Source: Rhyzopertha dominica (Eukaryota > Arthropoda > Insecta > Coleoptera > Bostrichidae). Taken from it: a stretch of DNA of 64,000 nucleotides. The translations under genes and the position numbers were made by a program. The DNA is taken from NCBI GenBank assembly GCA_025024175.1, contig QCXZ01000137.1:60662911-60726910 (forward strand), read 5' to 3'. Positions 1-13,235 of the stretch are shown piece by piece (within the stretch, counting starts at the first letter, position 1; each line of letters opens with the position of its first letter). The notes under the pieces are model-generated. The model worked only from the letters and a program-made list of their open reading frames with translations. It did no database searches and had not been told where the DNA came from.

Positions 1-96
1 AAGCTGCACACCTCCTGAGTATAATTTAAACGTATTTTAAGAATTTCATAGCACATTTTATGCCTTTAATGTAATATATTTTTGATCCATGACGTT

Positions 97-336
97 CAGT
101 GGCGTGCCCATGAGGGGTGGAGGTTCCGGGTTAGACCCCCTCGAGACCTATGAAGAAGAAGAAAAAAACTTGTTGATTTATTAATTTTTATCTTTTTTGT
201 AGGTTGTAGTCTGTATTTCACCAAACAGTGTTTAATTTGGTGTTTTATTAAATATTGGAGTTTTTCTCCCCTGCCTCCTCGTAGACATTGTAGTAGTAGT
301 AACCATCCCCAGCCAAAATTTCTGGGCACGCCACTG
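97..336. mobile_element. hAT-type MITE, 240 bp
   Basis: The ends are near-perfect terminal inverted repeats: CAGTGGCGTGCCCA at the left and TGGGCACGCCACTG at the right. The element is flanked on both sides by the same 8 bp, ATGACGTT (89-96 and 337-344). An 8-bp target duplication plus CAGTGGCG-type ends is the signature of the hAT superfamily. At 240 bp there is no room for a transposase, so it is a non-autonomous MITE. The open frame running through it on the minus strand has no hAT similarity and is taken as chance. The perfect target duplication suggests a fairly recent insertion. Confidence 0.9.
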
Positions 337-344
337 ATGACGTT

Positions 345-1340
345 GGAGTTTTTTGTGGCTCCTTTATGTTTTATAACCGACTCCTTAATTAAGGTAAAGT
401 GGCTAATAATTAATACCCCCACCATTATGTGCAAAATAAACGCAGTAACGACAAAACGCTCCTTACTCTAAGCTAACTGTTCATACTTAGTAAACTCAGG
501 ACCGATAGTCTAATAAACTAAGATTACTAAAGCCATGAGCAATAGTTGAATTAAGGTAAATGTTAATTAACTATCTAGGTACTAGTCAAGACTCTTGGCA
601 TGCAAATGCTTACTATTTATTATATTTGTTTGAATTTCACCGCTATGCATATCAGTTTTAACAATACTATTAAATATTACTGGAGAGGATCAATGCAATA
701 TGTAGTTAGAAATGCAGCGTTAAGTTTATCAGATAAAATGATCGCAATTCGCGTAAAAAGGTTTATCTTTTCATAATTACGCGACAAAATTATGTGGCTC
801 CATTTATGTGATTTTAAGGATACCAGTTTCTACTTGACAACATTCTGAATCAATACGGAACCCGAATACTCGATCAGTGTATGTAACCGGTACAATAAAT
901 CAACCATACGTGATGTAATGGATATCATATAAACGATATGGAGGGTCGGCAACAATACCTTTTATGACCTACAGAAACTAGATTTTATTGCATTTGATTC
1001 ATTGTATGCGAGATGCGAGTGCTGTTCTTCATCTACACATTCTTGAGGTACAGGGACCAATTGCTATTAGATAAATTGTGCTGATTTAGTACTTGCTGTT
1101 AAAAGTTTGAAGAATAAAAGTAAAAAAAAAACGTAGAGCTGTAGATTTAATAAATGGCCATTGGATGTTACTATTTCGTATGTCTATTAAATCGACTGCT
1201 GTGTGTTAAAAAAATTATGGATGAATTTGGAATCCAAGTGTATTCTAGAACATCCTATGGAAGGTCGCAGAAAAATAATAGAGCCAATAAAGTCAAGGCT
1301 CAATTAAGAGGCCGTGTGCAGTGTGTATGAATTTATTATA
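345..1340. other. Unassigned AT-rich stretch
   Basis: I see no coding sequence, RNA gene or repeat structure here. Stop codons are frequent in all frames. Confidence 0.6.
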
Positions 1341-1705
1341 CAGGGTTTGTATAAATGACCCATGCAACGCAGGCAGCGTTGATTTCTGAATTCTTTGTGC
1401 CGCCTTTTTGTAACTGCTGCCAAGCTACACTATGCACGGCGATAGTAGTTGAAGGTTGCAGATCAATATCACACCACAGCTCCGAAATGTAAGTTTTCTG
1501 CAACCTTAAAGTTAATTATCCCACAAAACACTACAGAATATGTTGAAAATACACACTTCCAGGCCTTTTCTCATATTAAAATATATCAAATAAATAAAAA
1601 ATCGACAGATAACAAGTATACGTCACTTCCTGAGAGGCGGCAAATTGATTTAATCGATAATTTTCATAAGCGCCCTGGATACATGAATCATTTATAGAAA
1701 CCCTG
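1341..1705 (+). mobile_element. TA-flanked MITE, family 'CAGGGTTTCTAT', copy 1
   Basis: The 365-bp element starts CAGGGTTTGTATAAATGA and ends with the inverted match TCATTTATAGAAACCCTG. TA dinucleotides flank both ends (1339-1340, 1706-1707). The body (a GTGCCGCCTTTTTGTAAC block, then a GAGAGGCGGCAAATTGATT block near the right end) recurs in four more copies in this window at 39.4, 43.8, 50.7 and 59.8 kb. TA duplication fits a Tc1/mariner-type mover, but the superfamily is an inference. No transposase is present. Confidence 0.85.
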
Positions 1706-1707
1706 TA

Positions 1708-2471
1708 TTTATTCACCGTTAATGGTGAGCCATGCAATAGAGGCCACTTTGGGGAATTTTTAATATTATTCATTGACCCCTAATGCGAAGATCATATACG
1801 AGGCGCATTATTTGAAATAGACAAGATCAGCTTTCATAGAACAGCTGATAAGAGCTCATAGATATGTCCCAGTGCAGTCCTTTTTAGGCCCATTGCAGAG
1901 CTGTTTAGCAAATAGACAAGACAAGCAAAAGACGTAAGTGAGCCTACGTCTACGTGACGTAAAAACGACTTACTAGATAGTTCTATGTTGTCCAATTCAT
2001 AAGAAATATATTATATGCATTGATAAAGCGGATGCTTTATAAAGTTAGCAAACTAGTAAATATACATCATTTATTTCACTTTAAATGCTTGATTACGAAT
2101 GCTTTTATGCACTCCATTGCAGCACATGTACAGCAATTTAAATTGTCAGCTGTCGATAATGTTTGTAAACATTCTATAATAGACAAGCGACTGTGCATAA
2201 CAATTTACCTGTTTTAATCCACTGGTATTGGTCTTGTTTAGTAAATGCGCTGACGCATTTCCAAGCTTAATCCTAGTAGCGTCAGTGATGGAAAAATTCA
2301 GATTACTTTGATCAAACCAAAACTACTAAAATATTAGTTTTCTATCACGAACTATAATCTTTACCGGACTTTAATTTCCTGACTTAGATCTTTCCAGCAG
2401 TACGAAATTAACTAATAAAAAATCGCAATAACGAATATGTTCATTGTATTAGATAGGTGTATTAAAAATGT
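1708..2471. other. Unassigned stretch
   Basis: Nothing recognised; short chance ORFs only. Confidence 0.5.
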
Positions 2472-3017
2472 ATGCGGTTGAATGACAAGAAGCCTAACAG
2501 TTCAGATGGTACTTTACGCAAAATGAGACATCACACCGCGACACTAACCTTGCATTACAATATTATACAATACCTACTTATAAAAATCTTATATCCAACC
2601 TGCTCGCAAATCAATAAAGAAAAAAAGATGAACATTCCTTTGGTTTATGTATTTTTAAATACAACAACTCCATATCACCTTAAAACGGTTCAAATAGCGC
2701 ATTCACATAACAATATATCCACAAATGGATTCGGAACCGAATGGCAGATGTTACAGACAGACAACGAAACTAAAGAATTTGCTTTTGTACTCTATAACCG
2801 TCGAACTGACACATTAATCCATACAATCTTCGCACAGTTCTCGTTCCGGGGCCTCTATCTGCATATATTTTGTATAAAAGTCGCTAGTCATCGTCCTTCT
2901 GGCTCGTCGGCGAATGACAAATTAAAGCGAACTTCCTGGCAGCAACTATTATGTCCTGGTGTTTCAATTATAGTGACGGGGAGGCGACTAGATCAAACTA
3001 CGCTGAATTACTTTTAA
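2472..3017 (+). CDS. Unrecognised 181-codon ORF, doubtful gene
   Basis: This is one of the longest open frames in the window outside the transposons and it begins with a true ATG at 2472 (MRLNDKKPN). The predicted product is rich in Thr, His and Asn. I see no signal peptide, membrane segment or familiar motif, apart from a weakly hydrophobic stretch around residues 53-62. No splice signals, promoter or polyadenylation site clearly frame it. Sequence this AT-rich rarely stays open for 181 codons, which is the only argument for it. It could equally be a chance frame or a decayed gene. I do not assign a function. Confidence 0.2.
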   Translation: MRLNDKKPNSSDGTLRKMRHHTATLTLHYNIIQYLLIKILYPTCSQINKEKKMNIPLVYVFLNTTTPYHLKTVQIAHSHNNISTNGFGTEWQMLQTDNETKEFAFVLYNRRTDTLIHTIFAQFSFRGLYLHIFCIKVASHRPSGSSANDKLKRTSWQQLLCPGVSIIVTGRRLDQTTLNYF

Positions 3018-6000
3018 GAGGCAATAAACCTACTATCGCTCAAACAGATTTTTCTACTAGGGATTAAAAATTAAATATAGGTCTAATTAGCATTTACCTT
3101 GTTTGATCTCGCAACCTAAAGATGTTTGAAATGCCTATTCTATAAATTAAAATATATTGTATACCTGCATAGGTCCATAAATTTTAGTCTTAGAATACGT
3201 AAATCTAAAATGATTGTTATTAAGAATTTTTAGCGTATTTTTATGGCGAACAAAATTGTAAAGAAAAGTCGAATATCATTATCATGAAAAATCATTAAAA
3301 AATTAAATATAAATGATTTTGGTCTTGTTTGTTTTATTAAAAAACCAGCTAAAATATTGTAAATGCATTTTTTTTCTAAATCCAGAAATGACAATTGGCC
3401 ATATAATGTTTAGATATTGAAAACATACTCTCAGTTTTTTTCTTATGGACGACATATAAGGCTTTCCCATTTAATGCAGACAAAAGAAGTACCTATGCAA
3501 TAACTGTGTAAAAATAAAATTAGCTACTTTTTGATTGAAAACAATTAAATGAAAATTCAAATATTTTTTTTGGATAATTAGTGTTATTTGAATAACTATG
3601 TTTAAGCTTTATAATAACTTACTCCACTAGAGATACTTTGGGTGCAAATAATATGCGTCAACTTAATAAGTAATTGCAAACTTGAACTGCTGCTTGTGCG
3701 ACTGTTGCTGCTAAAAACACATCAAAACATCCCAAAATTCCATTTAGCACTTTTAAGGAAATAATCTCGATCTGCACTATACTTAAACATTAGTCACTTT
3801 CATTATTTGCTCATTTATATGAGTATTATGCNACCTTTGTGTTGTTAAATGAATTTCTTTTTGAAAACAACCTTGTTAGCACTAACGGTAGAACAAGTTA
3901 TTATTATTAGAAGTATAAGTGATTCTGGATAGAATATGTCGATTTCCAACAAGGGGGAAAGAAAACAAAATCTAATCTTACTGACTATGTGCTAAAACGC
4001 AGAGCGCTTATCCAGAGTGATGTTTTTAGTATAGCCTTATCAAGCATTACGTAAAGAGGATGTTACGCCAAAACTACGATTACACAAATATTACTGGACG
4101 TTCTTATTTCTTATTATATGAGTCTTACTAAGTACGTAAAAGACAAAAATGTATTGTACTACATAGTAGACATAATTTTACAACAATAGTTTCTGAGAAA
4201 GTGCATGGAAAATTAAACTCAAGGAGAATATTTCACTTAGTTCACATTTCAATAGGTTGTTTTTCTTAAGCGGATTGCCTAAGGTGTACAACCAAAATTG
4301 TGTCAAAATAGTTGTACCAGTATATATACACCTGGTTTTAATACATTTAGGTATAAGTGATTACTAATATAATCCAAGGCAAAACAGATAAGTTTTTAAG
4401 GTCAGTTCAAGTACAATATAAGACGGATTTTTATGCAAGTATTTATACTTTTATCTGCGTAGGCATTCTAAGTAATGCATGTAAGTATTACCAAAGATGT
4501 AAAAAATAAAATGCTGTTGTATTCAAACAAAGTGAAAGATTATATTCCTTGTGCAATTTTAATATCTATTCATCACAAAAGTAATTCTAATCTAGTATTA
4601 AACAGAGGTAGTTTTGGTAACCTAAATTTAAAGGGTGTTAGGTATAATTCAATTTTAACTTATAAATCAGACGAGTTCTATATCCAAATAGATATTAAAA
4701 AAATCGAAGCTGCTTAACTTAAAAGACACTAAAGACTTTGGAAACATCAAACACGGCGACTAAAGCCTATACTGCAGCCAAACATGTAATTTGCACTGAA
4801 CTTAATGATATATTCCGCCCGTTATTGATTGTTAGGTCGCAATTGTCCTCTGTTCACCCTGTCGATGTGGCAGGCACCATTATTTAGCCGGCGTAATCTT
4901 ATCTGCTATCTGTTCGTCTATTAAACAACTTTCTACAGCACAATTATGCAGAAACTTTAACATTGACAGGATTATTAAATATGTTAGGATGATGGCTTAA
5001 TGTGCGTAATTCTATACACTAACTTTGACTTGTCGCAAATTTGAACAGTTGTGGAGTTCGCGGTTCTTTAAAGGTCAGGAGATCCTACGTATAGATAGCA
5101 CCCAATTATTGTCGGATTGAATAGGAGGGTGGATAGTTTTTAGATTAATAGCTGCAAACGATAAAAGGATTGATTCGTTAACATATGGAGACGTTTATTG
5201 CTGATTTATGATTTTATATTTTACTAGCGATTGTAGATTTAGCAGGACCGACAAGAGAAAAAAAAGGTATAATTATACTAACAACTGGTTTCCTTACTTA
5301 ATGGCTGCAACTCCATTTTGACACTTTTTGAACTACACTAGTAATTGAATGAATCAAAAAAAATCTTTTGTTTTCTCCTTTTATTAAAGTAATGCTTTCC
5401 TGTTTTGAAGCTCTTGAAATTCATCTCCGCAAATAATGTTCTCATTTATTGTAGAATTTGTATATTCTTATAATGATATGATTAACATAAGAATTTAATT
5501 TACGTGTGTACCGTATACAAAAGGAAACAATTTTGTTTTAAAGGTACATAAATAAACCGTCTTATACTAGTAACAAAAAGTTGCCGAAATAAGTGTAGTA
5601 TAAAGAAAGGGGTAGTACCTATTAAAAATGTGAAAGGAATACTCGATATTCAAAAATATAGGTACTAGATGAAACAAAATAATGCGACAACCTAGATAAT
5701 TAGATATTGAGTGTGGAAGCGTAATACAAGAACTAATCATTTCATCCTTTATATGATAGTTGTAATGTAAAAAAATGTAAACCTAACTTAAAAAAAATGC
5801 CCTAGCTTCCGGTATGATGAATTACCGAACTTGAAATTGAAACATATAGTAATATCGTTGGTAGCACTTATTTTAATTTTGCAAGTATTTAAGGAGACGG
5901 TATTATTACGTTCTATATGGGTATACATGAGCACTGAAAGTATAAAAACCTTCGCTTCTGACCGCGGACGTTAGGATGGGCCTATGGATCTGATTCTGAT

Positions 6001-8519
6001 ATCGTTTAGTAGTTTTGGATTTTTATAGTAAGTGCAAGAGGTTAACAAGGTGAAGAAAATGCTTTTTCGCAAGTTTACGTGCTAGTGAAAGCCTTTATCA
6101 GACATGAAGTCGCTTGCGCTGCATATTAATGGAAAAGCTTGACCTGACCTGACCTGACAGTTTCAGTTCAGTTTCATTCTATGAAATTTATTAACAGTGG
6201 CTATTCCTGTTTACGTTTTACTGATATTCCTTGATCTAACCGTGTTCATGTCAAATTTACGAATATATCAAAGATACAGCGACCAGGGCTGATTGGATTA
6301 TTATAATATACTATGTTAATGTTTAAGAAAAACTAATGTGGTATTTGCAAAGTTTTTTTACAAAGTTGGAGGACAAAATATCTCTCTAAATTGTGTAGAA
6401 ATAATTGTAACAACGAGGACAGCATCAGCAAAAAGAACTTCTTCAATTATAAAAAAATCAAGCTGAGCTTTGCCAGTCAATAATTTTGCTATGCACTTCA
6501 ATTTAGGAAATTGTATTCAACAGCAAGCCAATGACGTACTCGTATCTTGACAACATTCACACGTAATCTGATTCTTGCATCAAACATTGGTGTTTTAAAT
6601 TGGTTAAAACATAATAACTACACGAGCTGGTGGTTGGTCTAGTCCTCCATGTATGTAGGTAACTATAAAGCGTCACATGNNGGCATAATACAACTAGCAT
6701 CCTACAATTTTTAATGTTAATTTATATTTATCTTACAAAAAAAGCTTAAAAAGGGTGAATCTTGAGTACCTGCTACTTAATATCGTTAGTGCTATTCAAC
6801 CAGATAATTCTCAGGTAATCACATAAACGTGTACAATAATGTACAATATTTCAGTATTATATTTAGAACTTACCAATATTTAAAATAAAATAAAAATATG
6901 GAAAGCAAAAGACACCCTAGTATATAGCCCAGTAGATTTGGCGCTAAAGTCTTCCATTTAGATTAGGGATTCAATGGATACAATAGTCATGTTGGATNAA
7001 GTGGTTGAAACGGATAATAATGTTCATTAAATCAGAATTTCAGGCAATACACCTAAAACAGCTATTTTTGGAAGAGATTCTGTAAAATAAATACATTACT
7101 TTTCTACAAATGCAGGTTGGTGCACAATTTATTGCTGTTTACTGTTTGAGTATTTTTATTGTAAGAGCTATTTCGCAAACAATACAATAAACAAATTCAA
7201 AATATAGTGCATGTAAATACACCTTTGAGGGTAATTGTATCTTCATGATGGCATATAATAGTAAGTTAACTTGACTGCCAAAGAGTCAAAATGTTCTTCC
7301 ACTTCAGAAATAAATAAAATCTGGAATAAATTCGACAATCGTGGGTATATAATGTCAACTACATTAGTAAGCTAATGGAACTAACCTTTGGTCATGTAAT
7401 TATTATAGTTTTCTCTTACCTTTTATATTGACTATTCTACTGCTGGACCTATTCAATTGGCATCGAAAATCCCTATCTTGTTTTGTGAGAAAATTTTACA
7501 CCTCTACTGCCTAACTTGTTTTTGACAGCGTCCAAACCTTAAACTCCTGTGCCTTTTGACCGACCGTTGGCAAATCGGTCCATTCATTGCTCGCAGCAGG
7601 CATCAGGATGACAGGTCAGCGCGGAATTTAAAATGCATTAGTGAATGTTGTCGGATCCTTATGGTATTGTTATCAAGTTAAGTGAGCATAATGGACCAAC
7701 GCGACAAAGCTTCATTGACGAAATCGGTACGAGGATTTGTAAAAAGTGAATGAGAGTCAAGTAGTGTAGCATATTCAGCGCTTTGTGACCGTCCCAAACG
7801 GTTGAGTAGGCGGCGAGATCGACGTCAGAAGAGTAGGTACCTGGATGGAATTTTAGGAAAATCGTGTGAATGAACAGTTTAATGGAATTTATAGTAGTTT
7901 AGTACTAGTGTAATTCTCGTACCAGTATACTCATCAGTTAAATAAGATTACTTTTTGTGAGTACTAGTTTATTTATAATTTATAACTTCTGTTTTAACGG
8001 ATATCGGTAGCCAAATCTTTCGAATTTTGGCCCGTTATGGGTAATTTTTTTACCCAGAAATCACCGACACTTAGACGACCGAACCTGATCTTTAAGATCC
8101 TCCTGGTCATCATTTAGTTTTGTCGGTTTGCGGAGATGTGTAGAAGTTTTTGGGATTTCATCAAAATTTTACAGTTTGTCAGTTAAGTATCGAAGGAATT
8201 TCAGAGAGTAAGTACGATTTCTTTGTTGAAAATGGCTTGAGGGGTTGTGTGGATGACGGCGTTCTTCAAGAGGCTCACATTTCATCGGAACTGGATCTCT
8301 TTCCCCATGGACAAATTCCTGGCTACACTTGTTGGAGTGCTGCAGAAAACCTATATTGTCGATGTGCCCAAGCGGAGTAAGCTGCACATTTTGTCCAAGA
8401 ACGTCGATTTTCAGGAAGGCTTTATTAAAATTTATGAGTTGTTTCAAGAAGTTAAAGTCAAAAGTTAATATATTATATGTACTTTTTTCTTGCCATACGA
8501 AATAAATAATAACTGTAAA
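3018..8519. other. Unassigned AT-rich stretch with one GC-richer island
   Basis: No gene, RNA or repeat is recognised over most of this stretch. Three small details stand out. GACCT units repeat in tandem at about 6,141-6,158. A compact hairpin, GGGTAATTTTTTTACCC, lies at about 8,039-8,055. The part from about 7,545 to 7,860 is visibly richer in G, C and CpG than its surroundings and might be a promoter or first-exon region, but I find no reading frame to support that. Isolated ambiguous bases occur near 3,832, 6,680 and 6,998. Confidence 0.4.
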
Positions 8520-8560
8520 CAGTGGCGTAGCCAGAAAATAAATTGGATGGGAGCGCAAAG
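8520..8560. repeat. Possible solo hAT-type terminus
   Basis: CAGTGGCGTAGCCAG at 8,520 has the look of a hAT terminal repeat. I could not find the matching inverted end or an 8-bp target duplication. A run of G and then C (about 9,180-9,215) downstream resembles the interior of such elements. It could be a decayed element or a coincidence. Confidence 0.3.
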
Positions 8561-9616
8561 CTCCAAAAAGAAAAATGTTAAGTACAAACACAAGACAAAA
8601 CCAGAAGAAATGTGACTTAAATTTTATTGTTTAATTTGCTAAATTGTTTATTATACAACAAACCAGTAGTTTGCAACAAATTTGTACTGTTAAATGTAAA
8701 AAAGCTGCTATTCCGTTATCAAAAATAGCATTTCTTATTTGAACGCTAATTTTTACGTTGCTGGTTTGCATGTAGTTTTTCCATTTTTAGTCAAGATTGC
8801 TTGTTTAGATTTTTAATTTTGACAATGTCATAATTTTTCCTATAATTTATTATATGGTAGTATGGTACTGACGATGGCATATTAGCCGAAAGCTCTTTAC
8901 CTAAATATATGTATTGTGGATTTAACTTAAAGTTATTTTACAAGAATTAATTCAAGATTCAATCCACGTAGAGCAGAATTTTTTGGATCATTTCACTTAG
9001 GTGGAACGCATTTAAAGGTAGCTTTACGTGTAGACTGCTGCAGTTCGCTTTTCCGTTACACTAGGCCTGTCTAATATGTATGTATGTTAGTTATAAACTG
9101 CACAAAATAAGTCGAAATTTATATCAGATGTGTCATTTTCGCGTCTTTGTATAAAAAACTATGATCTTTCATGGATTTAGGGGGGTTCTAACGCGAACCC
9201 CCCCTCCCCCCAAGCTTTTTTATGACTTTAGGAGGTTATACTCGTAGGGGACATTTGCATATACACCTTTAGTCTAAAATAAGTCGTGTTGCCCCTAAAG
9301 CAAGGTTTGTCAAAATAATACAAAATAATTAATCTATAACAATATTCCAAAATGGTGACCCCCAACACCATTACACAATTTTGCCCGTTGCCTATCCGTT
9401 GTAGCACGTGTGGATGTTGCTTTACGAAGAGACAGGCTGCCAATACTCTCCCAAATATGATTTCCTCGAGTGGATGCAATGATATAGACCAAGAAAAATA
9501 CAACGGGGTTAAATCGGAGCCTCGGAACTTCTTCATTTTCCCATCAATCGCCCAAGAACTTGTTGGTCTAGATGATCCTCCACCTGGCAGTCCAAATGTG
9601 CAAGTGCAGGGAATGG
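8561..9616. other. Unassigned stretch
   Basis: Overlapping short open frames exist on both strands (8,169-8,591 and 9,228-9,717), but their products match nothing I know and lack domain features. A G-run facing a C-run at about 9,180-9,215 could form a hairpin. Confidence 0.4.
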
Positions 9617-10828
9617 GACCTTTCGTCGCCGCCGGTTCGAAGTCGCCGGTTAGCAGCCGCCAATTCGCAGCCGGACCTTTTCGAAGCAGGTCGTTTCGCA
9701 GCCAGACTGATAACTAACCAATATTTACGGCAGAAATTTTAAAGCAACTGCAATGGAAAAAATTTGGGGATAATAATTATTATTCTATGCCCGCTATAAC
9801 ATTTGGCAAATAAAAATTGATTATAAAATATTTATTAGACCCTACGACAAGAATGGCTTCTTTTCTACAGTGAAGATTATACTTTTCTTTCGCCCAAATA
9901 CTAATGAATTTTGCATTGAAGTAAGAAGTAAATTTACACTCATTTCTTTGACGGAACCGTATCTTTACGTGTTAATCTGTAATGCTTATGCAAAAAATAT
10001 CTGTTGAATTCATCACAATTGTTACTGCAGATTGCTTAGTCACACACTTAAAAAGTACAATTTATTGGAGGTAGGGTACCTCAATTACCAGAATTTTTAT
10101 ATAGAAATTACACTGTATTCATTATAAAAAACTTTTTAGGGTAGCTAATGCCTTTTCTTCACTAAAGGGCACACGCCTTGACATAGATTAATGTTTGGGA
10201 AAAACGTAATACAACTGCAGGATAGTACTTTCAGCATGTCCTATTCATAAATCCTACTAACATTCCGAAATAATAAAATTAGGAAAAGAGTTCTTTCCGT
10301 TGAAATCCTTATCCAGATTTTCTGTGCCACAGATGTTTTTGTTACCATTTATCCTTTACTTGTTAAACTAGAACAATTTAAGTTAATATCAAGTACTTTC
10401 TGATATGTGTAAATTTATTAACATTATTTAAAAAAGCACCGGCAAAGCTCACTAGAGCGAGTAAAAAATTTATACAAAAATTTATAATACAGAATCATAT
10501 TAAATACCTAATATTTGCACTCAATAATCTTCCTGTGATTGCAAATCTTACATTATAATGAAGGTTATTTTGGTTTTTTTACCATTCAGCTATTAGATAC
10601 TCCCGATAATAAAGTAGGTACAAAAAAATTTCTTTTAGAAAGAATTCTTTTACAATACTCAAATTAGTCCCTTGGTAACTTGATTACTTTCTCAGAAAAA
10701 CAAATTTATAAATTTTTGTCATAAATATTGTTATCAGTTTGGCGTCGAAACAGTCGACTGCTGAATGGCCGGCTTCGAAACGGCCGGCTGCGAATCGGCG
10801 ACCGCGAACCGGCGGAGGCGAAAATCCT
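9617..10828. mobile_element. Foldback-type element with repeat-built inverted ends
   Basis: The segments at about 9,621-9,732 and 10,720-10,823 are inverted copies of each other, roughly 105 bp each, GC- and CpG-rich against an AT-rich background. Each end is itself a short array of about six degenerate ~15-bp units; in the right end the phased units include GGCCGGCTTCGAAAC and GGCCGGCTGCGAATC. The ~990 bp between them is ordinary AT-rich DNA without an ORF. Inverted ends composed of short tandem repeats are typical of foldback (FB-like) elements. I could not fix the exact termini or a target duplication, so the outer coordinates are approximate. Confidence 0.65.
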
Positions 10829-12959
10829 AGACCCGCAATGTCATGTGGGAATCACATTCTATCCTGGAAGTCCTTATGAACGTTTGAATTGCGCCTTGTG
10901 TGTCTTGTAAAACGTTTAAGTGCATGTTACCATTTAGCTAAAATGGAAACGGGAACTGTTCAATTAGGAAGTCGCCAATAATACAGGCCCACATGTTAAT
11001 AGCAAATTGTTCCTGATTTGCTGTGATCCATCGGGCGTGACAGTTGTGATCGTCTCATGTATGTACGGCTGTTGCCATTGCCGTGCTAAAGCACCCATCC
11101 TTGGTCAAACAAGCCTAATCGGTAAGAAGCTTAATTATTAAACCGAAATCCAACTGTGCAACTATTTGCAAAAACCTATCGACAAAACTGTAACCATAGC
11201 TGACACTTTTGCGAACTAGGTGCTTGAACTTTTTTAAAGTGATAAGGGTTCAATAGCCGCTCTTGAAATACGAACCATTCTGATGCGTGGGAGCATGGGC
11301 TGATTTGATCCGCTATTGCATACGTGTTGGTACCGTGTTTTATTCAGTTTGACGCAAAACTCCTCTATCAAAGTCACTGTTCGTACATTGCCATCTTCAG
11401 TAATAGACGGACATAATTTTTATAATTTCTACTGAAAATGGCAGTTGAGCTACCGAAATGCGTAATATTTTAAATTATAGTCGTAAGGGTTTTCCATATA
11501 TGGTTAATTTAAAACAAAAATATCTTTTTTGTTTAAAATATATTTTGGGGCATTTTTAATAGGAATGAACTAGATATTTAAGTCTTATGGCGTTATTAAA
11601 AAAATTTTCCAGGGTTAAAAGGGCTCATTTTCGACAGTTACACAAGTATGTATCACAATGTTTCCTAAAATTCTTCTAAGTTTTGGAATTGAAACACCTT
11701 TTATATCTGGAAACTAAGCTAAACTTATTACAACATTATCCTCAAATATCTAGCACTCCCTTAGGAATTTTACTGCTTGCCACCTACAACTAGTAATTAA
11801 TATTACAGACATTTCTAATTAGGATATTGAGTACGATTTGCTTTACCACAAGTTGCTGAAGCAGCTGCTCCCGGCATCTACTTTTATTAAACACATCACA
11901 ACTCGCGTAATTCGTCTAAACATCTCCAAATTAAAATACCTCGCGCACATATATTTGTGTGCCCCAATCTGTTACACTAACAACTCGCTCATTAAAACTT
12001 GCCGAACTGCCACACACACATACGCTCATTGTCGGTCGTGTAGGCATTCGTCCTACGCTAATTCCAGGGCGGAAACCCGGCATTCACCTTTATAGCCACA
12101 AACTTTGTTGTTCCTGGAATTCCCGTGAATATGATAACTTATATATTTAGGGTAGTAGATCATTTTCAGCTTACTAATAATACTCGATATTTAGGAATAA
12201 AGCTATCTAAACTAATAACAACCCGAACAATCTAAGAAATGCTTCAATAACCAATTTAGAAAAACGTATAATTATCAGTTATTACGGTTCAATAGTAAAT
12301 AACAATAACAATTAGAATTCTCGCTCCAACAAATAATTCAGACTAAGTTATTTTTAATTTGCTTTACATATATATATTATCATTTGTGATGTATGTATAT
12401 ATAGGAAAATATTTTGTTATTGTGTGGATAACAAATAAAGAAACGTTGCTGAAAACTAGTTTGAAATAGTTAATTACAGGAACCACTGTTTAAAAAAAAT
12501 GAGCATATATGGTGAATGTTTGTCAAATCTTGTATACTTTGGCTATTTTTTACGCGTACTTATTAGCATATTTCTATATTTTCAAGTGCATATTATTTCG
12601 ATCAAAGATAATGACCAGAGTTTTTGTGACATGTAATGTACTTAAAAAATCAATAAAGTTTTAATAAGGCTTCAGAAGGAAGCCGGCATGTAACAATACT
12701 TTCCTAAATGCTGGTAAAATAAAGCCAATCTATGTCAAGATAACAGCCACAAGACATAAATTAAACTAAAATAAAACGCTTTTCAACTCAGTGACCGCGA
12801 AATAATTACATGTAAGCAGTAACACGATAACTTCTCAATTATGTAGGGTAAGTATTTTAAAATGTTTTTAGAAATTGTCTTTCACAGTATAAAGAAAGCA
12901 GGTCCTGTTGCTTGTTGTGACGTTACCTTAGAATGTTTACTGCCTGTGCATGTATTTAT
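10829..12959. other. Unassigned stretch
   Basis: No gene, RNA or structured repeat recognised. Short open frames at 11,838-12,150 overlap in two frames and have no coding character that I can defend. Confidence 0.45.
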
Positions 12960-13235
12960 GTGACATAAATCCGCCAGTGAGTGAAAAAGTAGATGGCTAT
13001 GTCATCCATTAGAAATAAACTGACATGAAGACACAGCCGTCTAGCTGCCACATTGGGTACTACTTCCTACTTCTTAACTTTTCAGATCATAGCATTGCTT
13101 TGGTATATAGCAAAAGTCAATTCCATGGCATGCTGTTTGCACTAGACCTAAACTGCACTGAGAGGCTATAATAATAGCGAAACATATCTGTGTGTAGTGA
13201 GTTGCGGCGCAGACTGCATAACTTAGATACAGTGG
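12960..13235 (+). repeat. Degenerate retrozyme-like repeat with decayed hammerhead
   Basis: This segment is a diverged relative of the ribozyme-bearing insertion at 37.5-38.0 kb. It shares the CATTGCTTTGGTATATA block, the TAGACCTAAACTGCACTGA block and a diverged 3' part. The hammerhead region lies at about 13,151-13,200. Stem II is still perfectly paired (GCTAT/ATAGC, against GCTGT/ACAGC in the intact copies), so one base pair has changed on both sides. The catalytic core has lost one base (CTGA-GA instead of CTGATGA) and stems I and III no longer pair well, so it should be inactive. The block upstream of the ribozyme is inverted relative to the second unit of the 37.5-kb copy. Confidence 0.65.

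Noticed and set aside
8150..8591. Overlapping frames on both strands as a gene
   Set aside because: Three overlapping frames are equally open, none begins with a convincing ATG in context, and no domain is recognisable.
10728..10910. Arg-rich 60-codon frame
   Set aside because: It is a reading of the 15-bp tandem repeats in the foldback element's right end; the matching left end gives an unrelated frame.
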